The position numbers and the translations under genes are program-made. DNA of 64,000 bases from contig NC_081547.1 of assembly GCF_901000735.1 (NCBI RefSeq), forward strand, positions 6,014,001-6,078,000. Reading direction: 5' to 3'. The stretch comes from Corylus avellana (lineage: Eukaryota > Streptophyta > Magnoliopsida > Fagales > Betulaceae). Shown piece after piece: positions 35,923 through 47,200 of the stretch; the stretch's first letter is position 1; every line of letters begins with the position of its first letter. The notes beneath the pieces are model-generated. The model searched no databases, had not been told where the DNA came from, and was given only the letters and a program-made list of their open reading frames with translations.

Positions 35923-38207
35923 TCAAAGGTACATATGACCCGCCAACCGTGGTCCAGCAATGGCCATCAAGGGTTGGGCCTTAGGCATGGTCATCCCATA
36001 AACCTCACTTGTATCTATATCTTCAGGCCTCAACCCTTCCGGTGGGGCCCATTCAAAGCAGTGAAAGAGCCGAGCCAAAGCCATCAAAACCATGGTCACT
36101 CCAAGCGGTGCACCAGGGCACTTCCTCTTCCCAGCACTAAATGGCAATATCTTGAAGTCGGCTCCGTGGCTAATCTCGACTCGGCGCCCATCGACCAACC
36201 AGTGCCTCTCAGGCCGAAACTCCTCTACGTTGTCCCAGAGCTTGGTGTTCCGACCCAACCCATGAGTGTTGATGAAGACACGTGTCTTGGCCGGGATGTA
36301 ATAGCCGTTGATGGTGGTGGCGCAAAGAGATTCGTGTGGGATGAGAAAGGGCCCAGCTGGGTGCATACGGAAAGTTTCACGTACGACGCAACGCAAGTAG
36401 TTAAGATGGGCCAAATCAGATTCAGAGACCATTCTGTTGGGTCCCACGACGGAATCAAGCTCTTCTTGGATCTTTCGAAGGACACGTGGATGCTTGATCA
36501 CCTCGGCCATCGCCCACTCATTGGTCACAGCTGAAGTGTCTGTAGCAGCGGCTATCATGTCCTAAAGTGCCATAAACCAAATTGGTCAATTAGTGTTTCA
36601 TTGAGGTTTTATGAGCACCGGACGGACTACAATTTAGAATGTAAAATTCTAATTTTTTAAAATTTTTGAGGAAAATATCAAGTTCGCCCCTAATGAGCAC
36701 CATCATTTTATCATACTACCAACAATTATCCCTTAGTTGAGTGGCATTAAGAATGTGTATTGTCTTAAAAGAAATTGAAGGATCCACGACAATTTCCCAA
36801 ATTGCTACTAACATGAATAGGTAAGGTGAGATATCTCATATGTTATTTATCTATTTAAAAAGGTGATTAGATAGTCCAAAAAGTATTTGGGTAAGTGGGT
36901 CTGATAGAATTAGATCCATAACAATTACATGTCTAAATTCTAGCAATTTTAGCAAGTAATGTAAGAGACTATGTAGGATCCACTTGCCTGGGCAGATGAC
37001 TGGACAATGCAAAATTTATTTCGGTAGGATGGTCCTATATAGGGTTTCTTATATTACCTGCTTAAATTGCTAACAATTCAAACAAGTAATTGTTGTGTAT
37101 CCTTATTCGAGTCACATATGAGCTTTCTTACATTAATTATTTGTTTAATTGCTAGCAATTCAGACAAGTAATTCCTATGAATCGTAATCCTAAAACAAAG
37201 TAATTCAAAAAAATTGAAGGAAAGTAAATAGACAGAATACTGCAATCATACAGTTAAAAAATATATATCACCTGGATTAGAGCTTTAATTTCTATATCAT
37301 CCATGTGTTCTTTCCCGTCTTCACCAGGCAAAGATAGTAGGACATCAACAAAATCCAATTCTTCATCATCACCTGCACTTTCCTTTCTCTTTCTCTCTCT
37401 TGCCCTCCTATGTTCTTCAATGATCCTCATGTGAAAATCATCCACTCTCTTCTCCACATCCCGCATCCTCTTTTCACACCCATAAGGGTCCACGCACCTC
37501 CAAAACGGTAGATAATCACCCAAGTATATCAAGCCCAAAAGCCAAAACAACTCATGGGTTATATCCATGAACTCCATAGCCTCTTGAGGGCCAGCTGATT
37601 CAGCACCAAAATATTGCTTCCCCAGCAACATCCTCGTCACATTGTTCATTGAGAATGCACCCAACACTTCCCTCAAGTTCACCGCCTTTCCGGTTCGAGC
37701 CCGCTCCCAAATGTCTCGAACAAGATGTTGGGCTTCCTCGGCGCGGTGCTTCGCAAATGACTCGAGTCGCTTTGTCGTCAACAAGTGCTCCATGCAGATT
37801 CTCCTCATCCGCTTCCAATGCGGCCCCAATGGGGCCAGTGCCACGTCTCCGCACCCATAGGCTAAATGAATGGCGGCGAGAGTCCGTGGCCTGGAGGCAA
37901 ATACATCGTCTTGACGAACCAAAATTTCGCTTATGATATCAGGGTCGGTGGTGGTGATGGCATGAACGCTGCCAAGGCGGAGGTAGACCAAGGAGCCATA
38001 TTTGCCACACAGAGAAGCTAGGTCCCTGTGGGGGAGTTGGGTCAACTGGAGAAGGTTACCAAATATCGGCCACCTTGGTGGCCCCGGAGGAAGTCTTTTT
38101 GTTTGATTTAAGGACTTCCGATTGAGCCACTGGTAAATGATCTTGGCGAGGAGAGCTGCACAAAGAAGGGTTGAAGCAAATGTGACTAAATCCATGAATG
38201 GTACCAA
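35923..38207 (-). CDS. CYP703A2: Cytochrome P450 CYP703A2-type fatty acid in-chain hydroxylase
   Basis: CYP703A enzymes hydroxylate medium-chain fatty acids (mainly lauric acid) in the ER of tapetum cells, providing monomers for sporopollenin in the pollen wall. Two exons: 38207-37272 (312 aa) and 36561-35923 (212 aa), joined in phase 0 after KALIQ (CAG|gtgata ... tag|GAC). The product is 524 aa. Seen in order: N-terminal membrane anchor (residues 5-25), proline hinge RLPPGPPRWP, I-helix AATDTS (317-322), ExxR as ETFR (374-377), FRPERH (427-432), and heme loop FSAGKRKCPG with Cys460. Sequence such as GCGDVALAPLGPHWKRMRRIC and MNNVTRMLLGKQ is characteristic of CYP703A. In most land plants the subfamily is single-copy. 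A second ATG at codon 5 (MDLVTF) is an alternative start. All P450 signature residues are intact. The intron of 710 bp holds nothing recognisable. Confidence 0.95.
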
Positions 38208-38209
38208 TT

Positions 38210-39479
38210 TTTTGGACTTTTTTGTTGCATAATTTCATTAAAAATTTAAGTTTGTTTAGACCTTTAAATACTTGCTTATTGCATAAATAAATAATGCTTT
38301 ATTATTAATCATAATCTTTACATGCAAAAGGTCATAATTGTGTAAATGGTGTGACACATCTACAATTCTACATAGTTGAATCAAACAATTGATTATGAAG
38401 ACTTTCATCTGTAGGTTGTTGGGTCGATGAGACATGCTCTTTGTGATGGTCACATATGGACTCCTACTCTAAAGAAATGAAATTTGCCTTTCTCCTCCTA
38501 CTCATGGTAGATTGAAGAGTACAACATGCATGGCCCCTAGTTAGGTAAAGATATTATAACTATACAGGCTGCTCAAATTGATTCATTTATTAAGACAACT
38601 AAGGTTACTTTTAGTAGGTAGAAATGGACCAGGAATGGATCGGGAGTGACTATAATAGTTATTTTATTATTTGGTTGCAAATCACTACTATAGATCGAAT
38701 AGCTATTTCCATAAATGAGAAATAAATATTCCTCTAAAAGATTAGAGACATAGCTATTTTTCCTGAAAAGAATTGCATTTTCCTTTCTTTTTCTTTTTTT
38801 TTCTAAAAAAAATACATTCTCCGTGAGTGGAGGGTGATTGGTACCTAGAGCACAACACTTGGTCGTTCGATTAGGGTATTTGGCCACCATAGGGAATTAA
38901 CCTTTTTTTTTTTCCCAAAAAAATAAAAAAGAAAGCTTTTTTTGGCAAAATCATTTTTAGAACTAGGGTACGTTTGAAATTTTGATTTAGCTATAGTTAC
39001 AGTGAGGAAATTTTATCATTTGTGTGTTATCACCAACGAAATAATAGAAATGGTCATTCTATTACAGCTTAATTATTATATTCCTAATAATACTCATTCC
39101 TATGCTTAAGAAATCATCGTTCTAGTGTATCAAACGTGCCCAAGAGACGGTGAATTAAGGAAAATGCTAAATATACTAGTGCATCTTTATTACAAATTTA
39201 CAATACCTCTACAAAACTGAGGTGGAATCTTACATGAATACTGCTAAGTCAATAATACTAGAATTTGATTTCCAAGTCAAATTTTTATTAACAAATTCAT
39301 ATGTTTAGAAATTGAAGGAAAAATAAAAAAACTTATAGGATCAAATGCTCTTCCCCTCTCTTCTCCATCTCATACTCAAAATCATTTCATCTTTTATAGT
39401 AATTTTTTTTTTTTAATAAACCCAAACCCGCTCAGCATTCTGTAAAACCACCCTTTTTGGTGGTGTTAGTGGTGATCCT
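38210..39479. other. CYP703A promoter and intergenic sequence
   Basis: No ORF of note. This region should contain the tapetum-specific promoter of the P450 gene (right of 38207), but I cannot point to a certain TATA box or known anther element. Confidence 0.45.
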
Positions 39480-40334
39480 TAGGGTTGTTCATTATAACTG
39501 ACCTGCCAACCGATAACCGATAACTGATAACCGCTAACCAATTTCATAGTTGGTTATTAAAAACCGCTAATAGACTAAGTCGGTTGCAATTCGCGGTTTT
39601 AGGGGTTAGGAAAAGGCGGTTATAACTGATAACTGACTATATATATGTATAATAATATAAATATTTATATTAATAAACTATTAATCAAAACATCCGGACT
39701 TGTTGAGTTGTTGGCCGTTTACTAACTTTACTGCTCTACTTCTCCAGATTTGAGAATTTATTTTTTCCAGATTTTGTAATATCCAGATTTGGGATTTGTC
39801 AATTGTTGGTTTTCCAGATTTTGTAATATCCAAACTGAGTGATACTATAAGTCTTCCTAGAGTCCTCCTGGAGCCATCCAAAATGTGATGTGGCTTTTAA
39901 AATCATCAATAGATCAAAAGTTAATAAATCACATCACATTTGGGATGACTCTAAGAAGACTTATAGCATTACTCCTCCAGACTTGTTGTCTTTTTTGTCT
40001 TTTTAATTTTTTTCATTTGAATTTGGATTAATGGATTTAGGCTATGTTTTTTTAGCCATGTTTTTGGGCTACAATTTATTGGGCCATTTTTTTTCATCTT
40101 TTTTGGAATTTTTGTCCCAAAATCCTTAAAATAAGACCAAAAATTACAAATTAAAGGCCCAAAACACTTAAAAAGCCCAAATGCCCATTTAAAAAAAAAA
40201 AACGGTTATAACCAATCGGTTATTGAATTGAATAACCGATAACCGCCAGTTATAAAATAACCAATAACCGACAAAGTCAGTTGCAGTTACGGTTATAACT
40301 AATAACTGACGATTATAACCATTTGAACACCCCA
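39480..40334. mobile_element. Non-autonomous hAT-like element with many 'ggttat' motifs
   Basis: The ends are tagggttgttca... and ...tgaacacccca, the usual plant hAT terminal repeat. The flanking 8-mers gtgatcct (39472-39479) and ctcatcct (40335-40342) match at 6 of 8. Both subterminal regions carry dense repeats of 'aaccgataac' / 'ggttat' in inverted orientation. No transposase. A smaller MITE (39836-39975) is inserted in it. Confidence 0.7.
39836..39975. mobile_element. MITE nested in the hAT-like element
   Basis: The ends are gagtgatactataagtcttc... and ...gaagacttatagcattactc. The inverted repeat extends through 'ctagagtc(c)' and 'aaatgtgatgt'. It is related in sequence to the element at 60429-60591. 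Confidence 0.7.
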
Positions 40335-40603
40335 CTCATCCTGCACGCATGTAACATATGACTTTCAAATAACAAAGCATAAATGAAAATATCTAATTTC
40401 ACATATGAGGTTACAACATCATAAATAATAAATTTCATAGTGTAATATATTTTAGTTTTCTTTTCAAAGATATGACTCTCACATAACACTTTAGAGCTGG
40501 TAAATAAACCTATTTAAATGAATATTAACTTTATGGTCTTACATTTCAAATACCCCCATTGAGCTAGGTTAAGTTAAAATAGCCGGCATACAGGTCATAC
40601 AAC

Positions 40604-40675
40604 GGTTCCATGGTCTAGTGGTCAGGACATTGGACTCTGAATCCAGTAACCCGAGTTCAAGTCTCGGTGGAACCT
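40604..40675 (+). tRNA. tRNA-Gln (anticodon CUG)
   Basis: A 72-nt cloverleaf without intron. The acceptor stem is ggttcca / tggaacc. The D-arm contains the A box tggtctagtggtc. The anticodon loop ctCTGaa sits between ttgga and tccag, giving anticodon CTG. The T-arm is ccgag-ttcaagt-ctcgg with B box gttcaagtc. The discriminator base is T. A T-run (tcttttt) from 40677 acts as the RNA polymerase III terminator. In Arabidopsis, as I recall, a tRNA-Gln gene lies between the JAM2 and CYP703A2 homologues, in the same relative position. Confidence 0.95.
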
Positions 40676-40684
40676 ATCTTTTTG
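40676..40684 (+). terminator. Pol III T-run after tRNA-Gln
   Basis: The sequence atctttttg, with five consecutive T residues, follows directly on the mature 3' end of the tRNA. Confidence 0.7.
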
Positions 40685-40871
40685 CGCCTAAATTTCCCGA
40701 CCGCTAATTTGTCAAGCCTCAAGTCCGAAACTCTGGAATCTGAACTATGAAACACATACTTCAGTTCAAACTGTCCCATATTTGTCGTTGCCACGAGGCA
40801 AAACACTATCTAACATTCCTGGAAAACAAAAAATTTCCGAGAAAGTCGTTTACTTTTTTTCCGGCAGGGAA

Positions 40872-43142
40872 ATGGACTCTGAAACTCGACGGAAAATCGA
40901 GGAAACAGTGCTAGACATACTGAGGAAAGCGAACGTGGAGGAGATGACCGAGTTCGAGGTCCGACTCGCGGCCTCGAAGCGACTAGGGATAGACCTCTTC
41001 GAACCCCAGCGCAAGTTACTTGTGCGGAGCGTGGTGGAGAATTTCCTGCTCTTGACAATGGAGGACGAAGAAGGAGGAGGAGGCGACGGCAAGCAGGCCC
41101 ATTCGAATGTTCGCGAGGAGACCAAAGAGGTGGTGCAGGAGGAGGAGGAGGAGGAGCAGGACACAAGGCTGAAGAAGGAGGTGAATGACGGCGGAGACCG
41201 CGTTGTTTGCAAGGTGACCAAACCCTAGCGCTCTCTTTGAGACCAAAAAAAAAAACAATTGAAGTTATAGGAAATTGGGTTGTTCGAAAACCCTAGTTTC
41301 TCTTTGTTGCTGAGAAAGCCGAGGAAAGGGAAGGAAAACTGAATTGATTTTAAATCGAAGGTTTCTCATTTTCTTGGGGACCTCACTGAAATGACCTTAA
41401 TTAACACAAGGAAAAGTGAATTTGAAGATTATCCTTTTTTTTTTTTTTTTTTGTTAATTATCTTGGGCTTTAGAAAAATGGAAAAATAAAAGTAGTAAAT
41501 AGTTGTTGGTTGATTCAGCTTTCAAACAAGAGGAGGGTGGTAATTCAAGATTTCAGAGGGAAAACTTTGGTTTCAATTAGGGAATTCTATGAGAAGGATG
41601 GAAAGCAGATTCCTACGGCCAAAGGTGAACATATATGCATACTGTTCTTTTTTTTTTCACATTTTCCTCTTTAGTTCTTGTGTACGTTTTGCTTTATAGT
41701 CTTTGCTTGTTGATTTGTTCGATTCAATATAATTGTACTTTGGGTTTAACATTACTTGCCTGCTTTCTCTATTCTTGTCTGTATTGTTGCATTTCAGGAA
41801 TTAGTTTGTCAACTGAACAATGGTCGGCCTTCAGGAAGAGTGTCCCTGCTATAGAGGAAGCCGTCAGTAAGATGGAACTGAAGTTAAGGTGAGATTACTT
41901 TGTTGGAGTTTGAAAAGCTAGCTTTGACATGGTCTTTTGAATCTACATTATGAATAAAACTCACTGAAATTTCGCTTATATTAGATAGAGAAGCTACACG
42001 CTTGCATAAATTAGGATTAAGGTCCGTTCATATGTGTACTAGGGTTGTGCCACTCTGCTCTTTTTTTTAACGGGATTGAATTACTTATCAAAATAATTTT
42101 CCAAGCAAATAGTATTATTTGTACTCGCTACTTATAATATGTCATGCATTAAAACCTTTTCTTGATGGTTAAGAGTATGTAGCTGAAAGATTTACTGATT
42201 TGAAATATTTACTGAATAAAATGTAGATCCCACCTTGATGGTAAACAAACTGAAGATGTATGTGATTCAGTGAGTGATCTTGCTTCCCAAGAAGTTGTTG
42301 CTATTGCCACCCACCGTTTTTATGGGAAGAATTACCATTGCTGGGCACAGCAAATGGAAATTTTCTTAAAGCAATCAAAGATTGGATATGTACTTACTGA
42401 CCCATGCCCAAGTGTTTCTTTAGGCCCGGAAGCAACTACCGAAGAAATTGCTCGAGCCAAACATGATGAGCTAAAGTGGGTGAATGATGACTGTATTTGC
42501 CGTTGCAACATCTTGAGCTCTCTGTCTGACCCTCTCTTTTACCAATACTCTAAAAGAGCTGGGAGTGCTAAAGAACTGTGGGAAGAGCTGAAATTAGTTT
42601 ATCTTTTTGAGGAGTTTGGAACAAAGAGATCTCAAGTGAAGAATTACATTGAATTCCAGATGGTTGAAGAAAGACCTGTAGTTGAACAAGTCCAAGAATT
42701 CAACAACATTGCAGACGCTATTGTTGCGGCCGGAATGTCGATTGATGAGAACTTTCATGTCAGTGTCATCATTTCCAAACTTCCACCATCTTGGAAGGAC
42801 TTCTGCATCAAGTTGATGCGTGAGGAGTATCTACCTTTCAGGAAGTTGATGGATCATTTGAGGATCGAGGAAGAGTGTCGCAGCCAAGAGAAGCAAAGAG
42901 AATCTTCTAATCTGTTGGGCGATCACGACGTCCGGAAATTTAGACCACAGACCAGAGATCTGAAGCCACCGGGCATGCGATGGAATAGACGAGAATCAGA
43001 GATGGATGGAAGGCCCAAAATCTGCCACAATTGTGGCAAGAAAGGGCATATTTCGCGCAACTGTCGTGGGAAGTTTGTCAAGGAAAATAATGAAAACAGA
43101 TATGTGGACAATGGATCTATGCCTGCAGTTACAGAGGTTTAA
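40872..43142 (+). CDS. KELP-like PC4 transcriptional coactivator fused to Copia-type gag (UBN2) and CCHC zinc knuckle
   Basis: Four exons, 40872-41213, 41519-41624, 41798-41888 and 42227-43142, give 484 aa with all junctions in frame. Residues 1-60 are a DEK-C-type helical domain (TRRKIEETVLDIL...FEVRLAASKRLGIDL...). After an acidic Glu-rich linker, exons 2 and 3 encode the PC4/p15 single-stranded DNA-binding fold (LSNKRRVVIQDFRGKTLVSIREFYEKDGKQIPT, then GISLSTEQWSAFRKSVPAIEEAV), as in the RNA polymerase II coactivator KELP. Exon 4 adds about 300 aa resembling Copia gag (FYGKNYHCWAQQMEIFLK, AKELWEELKLVY, ISKLPPSWKDF) and ends with one knuckle, CHNCGKKGHISRNC (446-459). Protease, integrase and RT are absent, and the stop follows soon after the knuckle. 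Arabidopsis AT4G00980 has, as I recall, the same layout. Function is inferred: a nuclear nucleic-acid-binding coactivator. An upstream in-frame ATG at 40782 is possible, but homologues start at MDSETR. Confidence 0.85.
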
Positions 43143-43300
43143 CATGGCTAAGGAAACAAATGAAGTAGCTGATTGACATGGATACCACCCAACTCAATTG
43201 TAGTGAGATCTTTGCCTGTAGTTGAAGAGGTTAAGGGAATCGTGAAGTAGCTGATTGGCTGATTGCCATGGTCACCATCCATCTCAATTGCAGTGACAAC
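43115..43300. repeat. Short degenerate duplication in the 3' UTR of the PC4-gag gene
   Basis: Two copies of about 85-95 bp share 'tgcctg(c/t)agtt(a/g)...gaggtt', 'gaagtagctgattg', 'catgg' and 'ctcaattg(t/c)agtga'. The first copy spans the stop codon, so the coding 3' end lies inside the duplication. Confidence 0.6.
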
Positions 43301-44290
43301 ATGTTCAATTCGTCAAGATTTGGTCTGGACAAACTGAAGACTGGGCTAGCTCAAGCCTTCTCATACCCAGCAAAACCCTCTATTAGAGGATACTTTCTTT
43401 TTGACTGTATATGGCATTGTGATCAGTAAATAATATGCTTCCCCTCCCCCACTTTGTTTCCCCCTTTTTCCCTCAACGTATACAAGTCTGACCTGTCTGA
43501 ATCTTTTACAAGCCAACATGAGATATGAAAGTTCTAGAATTTGTTCATAAAGACGATGCAGCTTAAACGAATGCATTGAGCAAGGCCTTCAAAAAGAAAG
43601 ATTGAAAACACAAAACAGAAGGTAAATGTGTTGTCTGAAATGAATATGTAGCTGCAGTTGCAGCCTTCAAAGGAGGAACAAAACAAGAGTATGAAGTGCT
43701 GAAGAAACTAATACTTATAATAAACTTCAAGACATTAACATGAGTTATGGTGCTTGATAAAAATTGTTTCACAACCCAACATGGTGACCTCTTAACAGAA
43801 TGAAGAGGAACAGTAAATCCAACCTGACGAATAATGCTAAAAATATGAGTTTCCTTGTCACGTAAAGTCATGGATAACAAGAGTTAATGCAATCAATTTG
43901 TAAAAATACTAAGCAAGCATATGCAGTCGTGCAGAGTTAAAGATTTTGCACATCAATTGCTAGATAAAAGTAAATACCATCGTGAATAATACAAACCCGG
44001 TCTTCTGTGTTCTATTCAACGACAAAGTCACAAAATTACACGATGTTAATCAAGCCACATAAAATTCCTTAAAATTCCTCAGCCTGAATAATGTTGTAAT
44101 TTCCAAACCTTCAAGGTTGAGAAAGGCTGGCTAAAGTTTTGGTCATAAGAGGTTATAGTACATTCCCACTAGACAACAAACAAAACTACTGCAATAATAG
44201 AGGCCAGTCACATGACTTCATTATACTTTGCTAAGATGGCCTGGAAGGCAGTACATCATCACATCTGCTAAGCTTCCTGTCCGAAAATTT

Positions 44291-47200
44291 TTAAGCATGT
44301 CTTGTGAAGTTGGCATGGTCCAATAATTGTTGTTCTCTTTGCATATCCTCTACAAATTTAGATCTTTCCCATTCCAGCTTCTTGATCATATCTTCAGTTT
44401 GGATGTAGGTCACTGGTGCATTCGACTTTCCAGAGGCTACGGGAAATTTTACCTCTACATCTTTCCTAAAAGCAGAAAAGATATTCATTATCATGCTTTA
44501 ATTGCTACAATGACATCAGATATCAATAACAAGGGAATAATTCTTATTTATATTCTGAAAAGGAGGGGCCTGCATATAATATACAAAGGATAGAAGGATA
44601 TAAATCTGATGGCACAAAGTCGTTCATGCAAATCTTCAAATCCAATAAACTGTATTTGAGCTGTAAGCGTCTAGGTTAAAAATCAATGGTCTATATTGGA
44701 TTGCCACATAGCAATTCTCAAGAATTACAAAATAGTTTCATACAGAGACACACAGGTTAAGAAAGAAACATCAATCTATAAAAGATGCCGTGAATGTACG
44801 ATATAATTCATGTTGTCTAAATCTGATACTAACCGACTGCCAAGGTCAAATACACCAGGTTTCTTAATCATCCCACCATCTAAAGACAGTGCTCCGTCAG
44901 TTATGCATGTGAGAGCAAGTAGCATCTCGCTTCTGGTTCTGTATATTTGCAGGCGAGAGAAGAGGCCATAGAATAATGTCTCTCTCAAACCATGTCCACT
45001 GGCAGTAAGACAAGATAAATTTCTCCTATCCAAATTGATCATGTTCACTGCATAATCAAGAAAGCCAGGCGGACACTCCCCATTCTGTAATTTTGGCTTT
45101 GGAAGATCAAGTTTCCTTTGCTGGTCATCAGCCACAAATCCACCAGCATATGGTCTGAGAAAAAACACTAGTTAGAGTCTTTACATAACAAATAATTACT
45201 TGAACAAAAACAGGGCAAAGGTAGGGTACTCTTGCCTTAAATCTTCAAGACAAATGACAAGGAACCGGCCATTTATTCTTTTCCCAATAGAAGATCCAAG
45301 CAAATGTAGACCGGTTCTGCTATTTACTATGCCTTCCCCATCATACTTCTCCAAAGCCTTAACACCTTCAAATGTCTTGGAAACTATTGCAAGCATAGTC
45401 TCTAATCCCAAGTACTCTGAGAGAAGCCTGTGACCAACATGTAGGATTAGATTAAAAATTTCCATGTATCAGTCTTTTTATTTGCCATCTCTGAAAACTA
45501 TTCTATGACCATCCCAGTTTAAATTAAATCAGAATTGCGGATAATCTTTTGAAATGCATTTGGATAAGTTTCTAAAGGTGTTTTTGTATTGTGTTTTTCC
45601 AAAACTAAAAGGGGAAATTACTGAACCACTTCCTGAATTTCAATGTCTTTATCAAATTGCTTCCTGGGTTTTAATTTTTATCTTTTAACTCATTGCGTTG
45701 TTCCCCATTATTAAATTGATCATTGAATACAATTCTGTACAGATTCCATCAATTGTTTTTTACGGAGCCCATGGAAAATTACAATTATACTCATTTCTGA
45801 AAAAGGAACAAAAAAAAAAAAATCAAAAAACAAATCATGGGTGGTGAGGAGTGGTCGCAAGTCACTCCTCTGTTGGTGGGGGTGGCCATGAGCAACCCCT
45901 ATGACAATGGGAATGGCCGTGAGCCACCCCCTCTATCAGTGTGGGTGGCTGCCCTCTTAGGGGGCACCCACCTCCCTCACCTCCAGTGAAGAGGCAGCCT
46001 CCACCCTTAGAGGCCAGTCTCTGCTTTTCTTTTCTTTTTTTCAAAAGAGGTCAGCCTCCACTTGTTAGTTAGCATGAAAGATTGAACCATATTTTCAAAG
46101 ATGTTTTGCACTTGTTTTTGAAAAAATGAGCAAGCATTTTCAAAACATTTTTCTACAAACGTGAGTAAATTTTCTAGAAGTATTTATATTTTGTTTTCTA
46201 AAAAGTGTTTTATGTGTTGTGTTTTGAAAATGAAAACTAAAAAGTGTTTCTGTGGGGGCCACACCTGAAAACTTGTTTGAATAATTATATCTTAAAAGTG
46301 TTTTTAGCGTTTAAAAAGTGAAAACACCTTTTGAAATGCCCAACCAAACATGCTCTTAGTATCTAGTAGAACCCCATAATGAGTCCAGATGTCCATCTGA
46401 TCATGAACTTTGGGGTTGTTAGTAACAAAACCAAGATTTTAGAGTTGTTTGTGAAAATGATATGAACTACAGGATCAATGGCAGTAGCAGAACCAAGAGT
46501 GAAATGAAAAACAACTAAGTTCCTCATAACCATAGCTATTTCAGAAATCTTAGAGCTTTGGTTGATCGCCAAGAAAAACAAATTTCATTATCAGAAGAAA
46601 AAATGATCTGAGTAAACATAGTCTGACTAGCTGTTGCTTTCAATTGTTGGGTGACATAGGAAAGGTGTGAAGGATGAAAACTGCTGACCTACTAAGGTTA
46701 TCATCATCAACTCTGGCAAGATTAGCTACAACACCCAGAACATCCTTGGTTAATGGCAAATCCAATGCCTGACTTAAATGATTAGCTTTCAACCAGCAAA
46801 ATACACCAGCTGCAGAGTTTTCTTGCTGCAATATCTGTCCCATTGTTTCCTCCTCAGTGTGAGAAGAATTATCATTAGCTGTTTCAGCCACATTTGCTGA
46901 ACAATGATACCTTCCAAGACTCACTAAAATCTATGTCAGCACAGAAAAGATTTCACAGTATTATATAACTAGAGCTTTAACTGAAATCAAAAAAAGAAAA
47001 CCTACTGTACTAGAAAGTCAGCATGGAACAACCCTTGTACTTAAGCTTGATATGCATAAATACCCCTCCCCCCAACCCAAAAGATAGAATATACCTTGTA
47101 AATCACGTATAGATTCATCTAACTGGTTTATCTGAGTCTTCAGAAATTTAAGATTATCTTCATGCTGCTTGTCTTTTTTCTCCAAGCTCTCTGAATTATC

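Noticed and set aside
40782..40871. Upstream in-frame ATG extending the PC4-gag protein by 30 aa
   Set aside because: The extension lacks any similarity to KELP-type N-termini; MDSETR at 40872 fits homologues better.
43563..43880. 105-aa minus-strand ORF after the PC4-gag gene
   Set aside because: No recognisable similarity; composition like non-coding DNA.
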